A DNA stretch of 6,188 nt from the NCBI GenBank assembly GCA_964459635.1, contig CAYWMQ010000047.1, positions 1 through 6,188 on the forward strand, in the 5' to 3' direction. A model generated the notes under the pieces. That model saw only the letters and a program-made list of their open reading frames with translations. It was not told the DNA's origin and searched no databases. The translations under genes were made by a program, and so were the position numbers. Origin of the DNA: CAYWMQ01 sp964459635. Its GTDB lineage: Bacteria > Patescibacteriota > Minisyncoccia > Phycocordibacterales > UBA12088. This document shows, piece by piece, positions 3,490 through 6,188 of the stretch. How positions within the stretch are numbered: the stretch's first letter is position 1; the number at the start of each line of letters is the position of its first letter.

Positions 3490-3771
3490 TTCGACAAAAA
3501 GGCACTGTTTTGGGACGTAGACCCTACAACCTTGGACGAGGAGGAGCATGCACCGTTCATCATCGACCGCGTGCTTGCATTCGGTGATCTGGATGATATC
3601 GCCTGGGCGCGCGCGACGTACGGGGATGAAATGTTAAAGGAACGTACCGTGCGTTCGCGCTCACTGGACGCCAAGTCCCGTGCCTTTTGGTGCACGTTTT
3701 ACCAGCTAGACCGCGCTACATGCATACCGAAGTCCTCGAGCCAGGCACCGAGCCCATTCTCATTGCGCTAA
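3481..3771 (+). CDS. DUF6922-like putative antitoxin of an AbiE-type module
   Basis: 96 residues beginning MHTFDKKALFWDVD. The pattern FWDVDPTTLD, then FIIDRVLAFGDLDDIAWARATYGDEML and a late LDAKSRAFWCTFYQL, resembles DUF6922 proteins. These commonly sit just upstream of AbiEii-family nucleotidyltransferase toxins and are taken as the antitoxin partner. The C-terminal tail after about residue 78 (TCIPKSSSQAPSPFSLR) is serine/proline rich. It overlaps the toxin gene in another frame, so it may be poorly conserved. The start at 3481 is preferred over ATG 3475 because it coincides with the predicted transcription start. The gene overlaps the toxin gene by 52 nt, which suggests translational coupling. 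The family call rests on pattern recognition. The antitoxin role is inferred from context. Confidence 0.68.
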   Translation: MHTFDKKALFWDVDPTTLDEEEHAPFIIDRVLAFGDLDDIAWARATYGDEMLKERTVRSRSLDAKSRAFWCTFYQLDRATCIPKSSSQAPSPFSLR

Positions 3772-4340
3772 GCACCGCGCTTGCCGGAACCGCGCCCTCT
3801 ATGTACCTTGCGGGCGGGACCGCCCTTGCGCTAGAGCTCGGCCATCGTGTCTCTGTTGATCTCGACTTTTTCTCTCCGGATCCCTTACCGCACGAGCTTG
3901 AAGAACTTGCTGCGCGTGTGGGGGACGCACACGTGGTTGGTCGTGAGCCGCGCACGCTTCATATGCTAGTCGAAGGCGTGCAAGTTAGTTTTTTTCAGTA
4001 CCAGTATCCGCTCATAGGTGAAGTGACTAAGGAAGGAGGTATATGCATGGCGGCACCCCAAGATATTGCAGCTATGAAAATTGATGCCGCATCATCGCGT
4101 GGCAGTAAGAAAGACTTCATTGACCTGTACGTACTGCTGCACACCTACACGCTCCCCGAGCTCATAGCTTTTTTTGAACAGAAGTACGCGCATATAGCCT
4201 ACAATAAGGCGCACATACTCAAGAGTTTGGTGTACTTCGACGATGCGGAGTATGAGCCCATGCCCCGTATGCTCATTCCCGTCACGTGGGACGAAGTGAA
4301 AACGCGCCTGACGCATGAGGTAACGGCGCTGGTGCACTAA
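3720..4340 (+). CDS. AbiEii-type nucleotidyltransferase toxin
   Basis: 206 residues from ATG 3720. The N-terminal half carries the nucleotidyltransferase signature YLAGGTALALELGHR (29-43) followed by SVDLDFFS, with the metal-binding Asp47 and Asp49. The second hallmark, DIAAMKIDAASSRGSKKDFI (115-134) with DLY after it, includes Lys120, Lys131 and Asp132. These are the motifs of the AbiEii/MenT group, in which toxins transfer nucleotides to tRNA or other targets and block translation, often in phage defence. All key residues appear intact, so the toxin should be active. There is no Shine-Dalgarno before the start. The 52-nt overlap with the upstream gene points to coupled translation. Upstream TTG/GTG codons at 3687-3690 would lengthen the overlap and lack support. 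The TAA stop lies within the terminator stem. Confidence 0.84.
   Translation: MHTEVLEPGTEPILIALSTALAGTAPSMYLAGGTALALELGHRVSVDLDFFSPDPLPHELEELAARVGDAHVVGREPRTLHMLVEGVQVSFFQYQYPLIGEVTKEGGICMAAPQDIAAMKIDAASSRGSKKDFIDLYVLLHTYTLPELIAFFEQKYAHIAYNKAHILKSLVYFDDAEYEPMPRMLIPVTWDEVKTRLTHEVTALVH
4033..4049 (+). promoter_or_regulatory. Internal Shine-Dalgarno and in-frame ATG inside the toxin gene
   Basis: AAGGAGGT (4033-4040) precedes, by six bases, an ATG (4047-4049) that is in frame and codes for Met110 of the toxin. Translation from here would give a 97-residue C-terminal fragment starting MAAPQDIAAMK. It would lack the GGT and DxD catalytic motifs but keep the second conserved block. The signal is far better than any at the true starts of this operon. 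Confidence 0.45.
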
Positions 4341-4374
4341 CACACAAGCCGCGTATGCGGCTTGTGTGTTAGTG
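4335..4374. terminator. 18-bp perfect hairpin, bidirectional terminator between toxin gene and rny
   Basis: 4335-4352 and 4357-4374 are exact reverse complements with a GTAT loop. The stem contains the toxin's TAA stop. The plus-strand 3' arm ends CTTGTGTGTTAG, T-rich but with no pure T-run. Sitting between convergent genes, it should end both transcripts. It lies 18 nt beyond the rny stop codon. Confidence 0.75.
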
Positions 4375-4391
4375 GTACGAACGGGCTGCTC

Positions 4392-4424
4392 CTTACCGCG
4401 CAAACTCTATCGCGCGGGTTTCGC
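4392..4424. repeat. Direct repeat copy B: 3' end of intact rny
   Basis: This is the partner of 3399-3431, offset by 993 bp, with 31 of 33 bases identical. It forms the functional end of rny. With copy A it brackets the toxin-antitoxin operon. The two mismatches (4399 and 4414) are synonymous in the rny frame. Confidence 0.85.
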
Positions 4425-5922
4425 GGAAGACGGCTATTTTGATCTCACCTGGGTACTTGAGCTCTTGCTCTACGCGGAGTGCGATGGAGCGTGCAAGCTC
4501 GCGTGCTTGGAGGTCGCTCATTTCCTCCGGACGTACAAAGATGCGCACCTCACGTCCTGCGGCTATCGCGTAGCTTTTTTCGATGCCGGGGAAGCTGTTG
4601 GCGATATCCTCAAGCTCTTGGAGGCGCTTGAGGTAGTGCTCCACCGAGTCGCGGCGGGCGCCCGGCCTACCGCCTGAAATGGCGTCCGCCACCTGCACAA
4701 TGATGCTTTCGGGTGTCTCGTACGGGTACTCCTCGTGGTGGCTTTGCATCGCCTTTATGATGCGCTCATCTACGTTGAACTTCTGCAGTATGCGACGGCC
4801 GATCTCCACGTGCGTGCCCTGCACATCGTGGTCCACCGCCTTGCCGATGTCATGCACGAGCGCCCCCGCGCGCGCCACCTGCACATCAGCTCCGAGCTCC
4901 TCAGCGAGTAGGCCGGCAATGTGAGCCATTTCAACAGAATGCTGCAAGACATTTTGGCCATAGCTCGTACGGAAGTGAAGGCGACCCACTATCATGAGGA
5001 CGCGTGGGTCAAGGTTTAACACCCCTGCCTCGTACGCGGCCTGTTCGCCCTTCTCTTTTATAATGCGGTTTATTTCTTCCGTCGCCTTTGTGACCGACTC
5101 CTCGATCTTTGCGGGCTGGATGCGCCCATCTATGATGAGGTTTTCAAGCGCCACGCGAGCTATCTGACGGCGGACAGGGTCGAAGCAAGAGAGTGTGATA
5201 AGGCCTGGGGTATCGTCTATGAGCACATCCACGCCTGTGGCACGCTCAAACGCGCGAATGTTACGGCCCTCCTTGCCAATGATCTTGCCCTTTATGTCTT
5301 CGCTTGGCAGCGCGATAGAGGTGGTGAGTACATCTGTGGTCACCGCGTTCCCTACGCGGTGTATGGCCGTGGTGAGTATGTCCCGCGCCTTTCGCTCGAG
5401 TGCCTCCTTACCGAAGAGCTCAAGCTTCTGCATGCGCACGACCATGTCCTCCTGGCTCTCCTTTTCAAGCCGCTGCATGATCTCCTCCTTTGCCGCTTCT
5501 TTCGTAAGGCCCGCCACGCGCTCAAGTGCCTTATCCTGCTCATCCTTGAGGGCATCCACGCGCGCCTTTACGGCGTGCACTTCCTCTATCTTGGCCTTTA
5601 CACGCTCCACCTCCTTGTCGAGGTCCATCTGACGCTTGTCGAGAAGCGCCTCTTTGTCGAGCATGCGCGACTCCTGCTTCTTTATAAATTCTTCTTTTTC
5701 TTTGCGCTCTTTTTCCGCCTCTTTCTTTTCGGCGGCGATGCGCTTTTCCGCCTCTTCTTCGAGCTTGCTCGCCTTCTCTTTGGCCTCAAGCATCATCTGC
5801 TTGAGCTCAAGCTCCATCGAGCCTTTTTTACCGACGGTGACGATATAGCGCAGGTAGTAGCCGAAACCGGCACCCGCCGCAAGCGCGGCGAGGAGCGCGA
5901 GTGTTATAACTATTGGCGACAT
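4393..5922 (-). CDS. rny: Ribonuclease Y
   Basis: 509 residues from ATG 5922, close to the roughly 520 usual for RNase Y, a membrane-anchored endoribonuclease that starts mRNA decay. An N-terminal membrane helix (about 5-29) is followed by a long, highly charged coiled coil rich in Glu and Lys (about 35-175). Next is a KH RNA-binding domain with GKIIGKEGR (212-220). The HD domain carries H327, H357-D358 (in ALVHDIGKAVDHD) and H395-H396, consistent with a metal-dependent phosphodiesterase. The tail GEIKIAVFRETRAIEFAR is typical of the family. An in-frame ATG 17 codons upstream is rejected because it would place non-hydrophobic residues before the anchor. No clear Shine-Dalgarno precedes the start, and a 7-bp hairpin lies immediately upstream. 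The gene is convergent with the toxin operon, and its last 33 bp are duplicated at 3399-3431. Confidence 0.95.
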   Translation of the reverse strand: MSPIVITLALLAALAAGAGFGYYLRYIVTVGKKGSMELELKQMMLEAKEKASKLEEEAEKRIAAEKKEAEKERKEKEEFIKKQESRMLDKEALLDKRQMDLDKEVERVKAKIEEVHAVKARVDALKDEQDKALERVAGLTKEAAKEEIMQRLEKESQEDMVVRMQKLELFGKEALERKARDILTTAIHRVGNAVTTDVLTTSIALPSEDIKGKIIGKEGRNIRAFERATGVDVLIDDTPGLITLSCFDPVRRQIARVALENLIIDGRIQPAKIEESVTKATEEINRIIKEKGEQAAYEAGVLNLDPRVLMIVGRLHFRTSYGQNVLQHSVEMAHIAGLLAEELGADVQVARAGALVHDIGKAVDHDVQGTHVEIGRRILQKFNVDERIIKAMQSHHEEYPYETPESIIVQVADAISGGRPGARRDSVEHYLKRLQELEDIANSFPGIEKSYAIAAGREVRIFVRPEEMSDLQARELARSIALRVEQELKYPGEIKIAVFRETRAIEFAR

Positions 5923-5925
5923 AGT

Positions 5926-5943
5926 GGTGAGGGAAGCCTCACC
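5926..5943 (-). promoter_or_regulatory. Hairpin just upstream of the rny start codon
   Basis: On the minus strand GGTGAGG (5943-5937), loop CTTC and CCTCACC (5932-5926) form a 7-bp perfect stem ending three bases before ATG 5922. The 5' arm GGTGAGG is the only Shine-Dalgarno-like purine stretch in reach and is fully paired. The hairpin could limit translation. Control of rny through it is inference. Confidence 0.45.
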
Positions 5944-6122
5944 GACATGCTCGTATGTGTGCGCAGAGCCCACGCCCTAGCGGAACGTGGCTTTTCTGAT
6001 GCCCGCGAGAGGGCCTTTCAGGTTTTCGCATCGCTCTAAGTCCGAAGTGGGATATGCGCCCATGAGCATGTTGGTCAGCTTCTGTGTTTAAGAAGTGTCT
6101 AAATTTCCTGTGAACGACAGTA
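5944..6122 (-). other. Probable untranslated leader of rny, no gene seen
   Basis: No convincing coding frame exists on either strand in this stretch. On the minus strand it holds GC-rich hairpins, among them GCCC-TCTCGC-GGGC (about 6016-6003) and a bulged stem around 5992-5967. If the promoter at 6130-6158 is real, the leader would be about 200 nt, unusually long next to the leaderless or short-leader transcripts elsewhere in the window. Confidence 0.35.
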
Positions 6123-6129
6123 CATTGAG

Positions 6130-6158
6130 AGCATAGCAAAGATGAACGCCCGTGTCTA
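6130..6158 (-). promoter_or_regulatory. Candidate rny promoter
   Basis: On the minus strand TAGACA (6158-6153), a 17-nt spacer and TATGCT (6135-6130), with TG in the extended -10 position. A competing candidate has a consensus TTGACA at 6184-6179 and a weaker CATAGA (6160-6155) with TG upstream. Either would give a long leader. Confidence 0.35.
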
Positions 6159-6188
6159 TGCCACAGAATCATCCTATGTGTCAATTCT

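Noticed and set aside
5967..5997. Plus-strand hairpin followed by TTTTCT, resembling a terminator
   Set aside because: The stem has a bulge and no plus-strand gene lies before it. It is more likely part of the rny leader structure.
5359..6039. A long plus-strand frame antisense to rny
   Set aside because: It reflects the strong codon bias of the Glu/Lys-rich coiled coil, which reads as Leu/Phe-rich on the opposite strand. There are no start signals.
1..6188. Alternative genetic code with UGA as glycine (code 25)
   Set aside because: No recognisable gene contains an in-frame TGA, and recognised genes end with TAA or TAG. The 67-codon gene ends with TGA just before its terminator.
1..6188. 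CRISPR array, insertion sequence or prophage gene
   Set aside because: No regularly spaced repeats, transposase, integrase or terminal inverted repeats of insertion-sequence type were seen on either strand.

Overview
The window looks like a scaffold piece from a Candidate Phyla Radiation (Patescibacteria, probably Parcubacteria-like) metagenome-assembled genome. The reasons are short compact genes, a lone prephenate dehydratase domain, RNase Y, an AbiEii-type toxin pair, leaderless starts and moderately high GC. This placement is inference: no marker gene settles it. Two runs of exactly 100 N (1981-2080 and 3199-3298) are assembly gaps, so both flanking genes are incomplete and real distances across them are unknown.

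Left part (1-1980). The window opens with the last 53 codons of the recombination ATPase RarA (MgsA). About 490 bp without a recognisable gene follow. On the minus strand this stretch holds a compact candidate small RNA, with a promoter, about 60 nt of transcript and an intrinsic terminator. Then comes a minus-strand transcription unit, read right to left: a promoter, a cobalamin (B12) riboswitch aptamer, an intrinsic terminator as expression platform, an ECF-transporter S-component-like membrane protein, an unrecognised 67-residue protein with a strong ribosome binding site, and a strong terminator. The simplest reading is a B12-repressed uptake operon. The energising EcfA/EcfT module is not present. 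The riboswitch promoter overlaps the divergent promoter of tRNA-Arg(CCG).

Middle part (2081-3382). HU-type DNA-binding protein (minus, C-terminus lost in the gap) and a prephenate dehydratase-domain protein (plus) diverge from a shared intergenic region. The dehydratase promoter lies so close to its ATG that the mRNA should be nearly leaderless. After it comes a gene with a perfect Shine-Dalgarno sequence that is almost wholly swallowed by the second gap. Its probable end carries a stop codon at the edge of a 10-bp hairpin.

Right part (3383-6188). A two-gene AbiE-like toxin-antitoxin operon (DUF6922-like antitoxin, AbiEii nucleotidyltransferase toxin) converges on rny (RNase Y, minus strand). 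The module lies between two direct copies of the last 33 bp of rny, differing at two synonymous positions. Each copy is followed, 17 or 18 nt past its stop codon, by a terminator-like hairpin. This suggests that the toxin-antitoxin cassette arrived together with a foreign rny tail and displaced the original tail and terminator. Upstream of rny is a roughly 200-nt apparently untranslated leader with hairpins.

The two items most worth following are the riboswitch-controlled putative corrinoid transporter operon with its small partner gene, and the toxin-antitoxin cassette bounded by rny 3'-end repeats.
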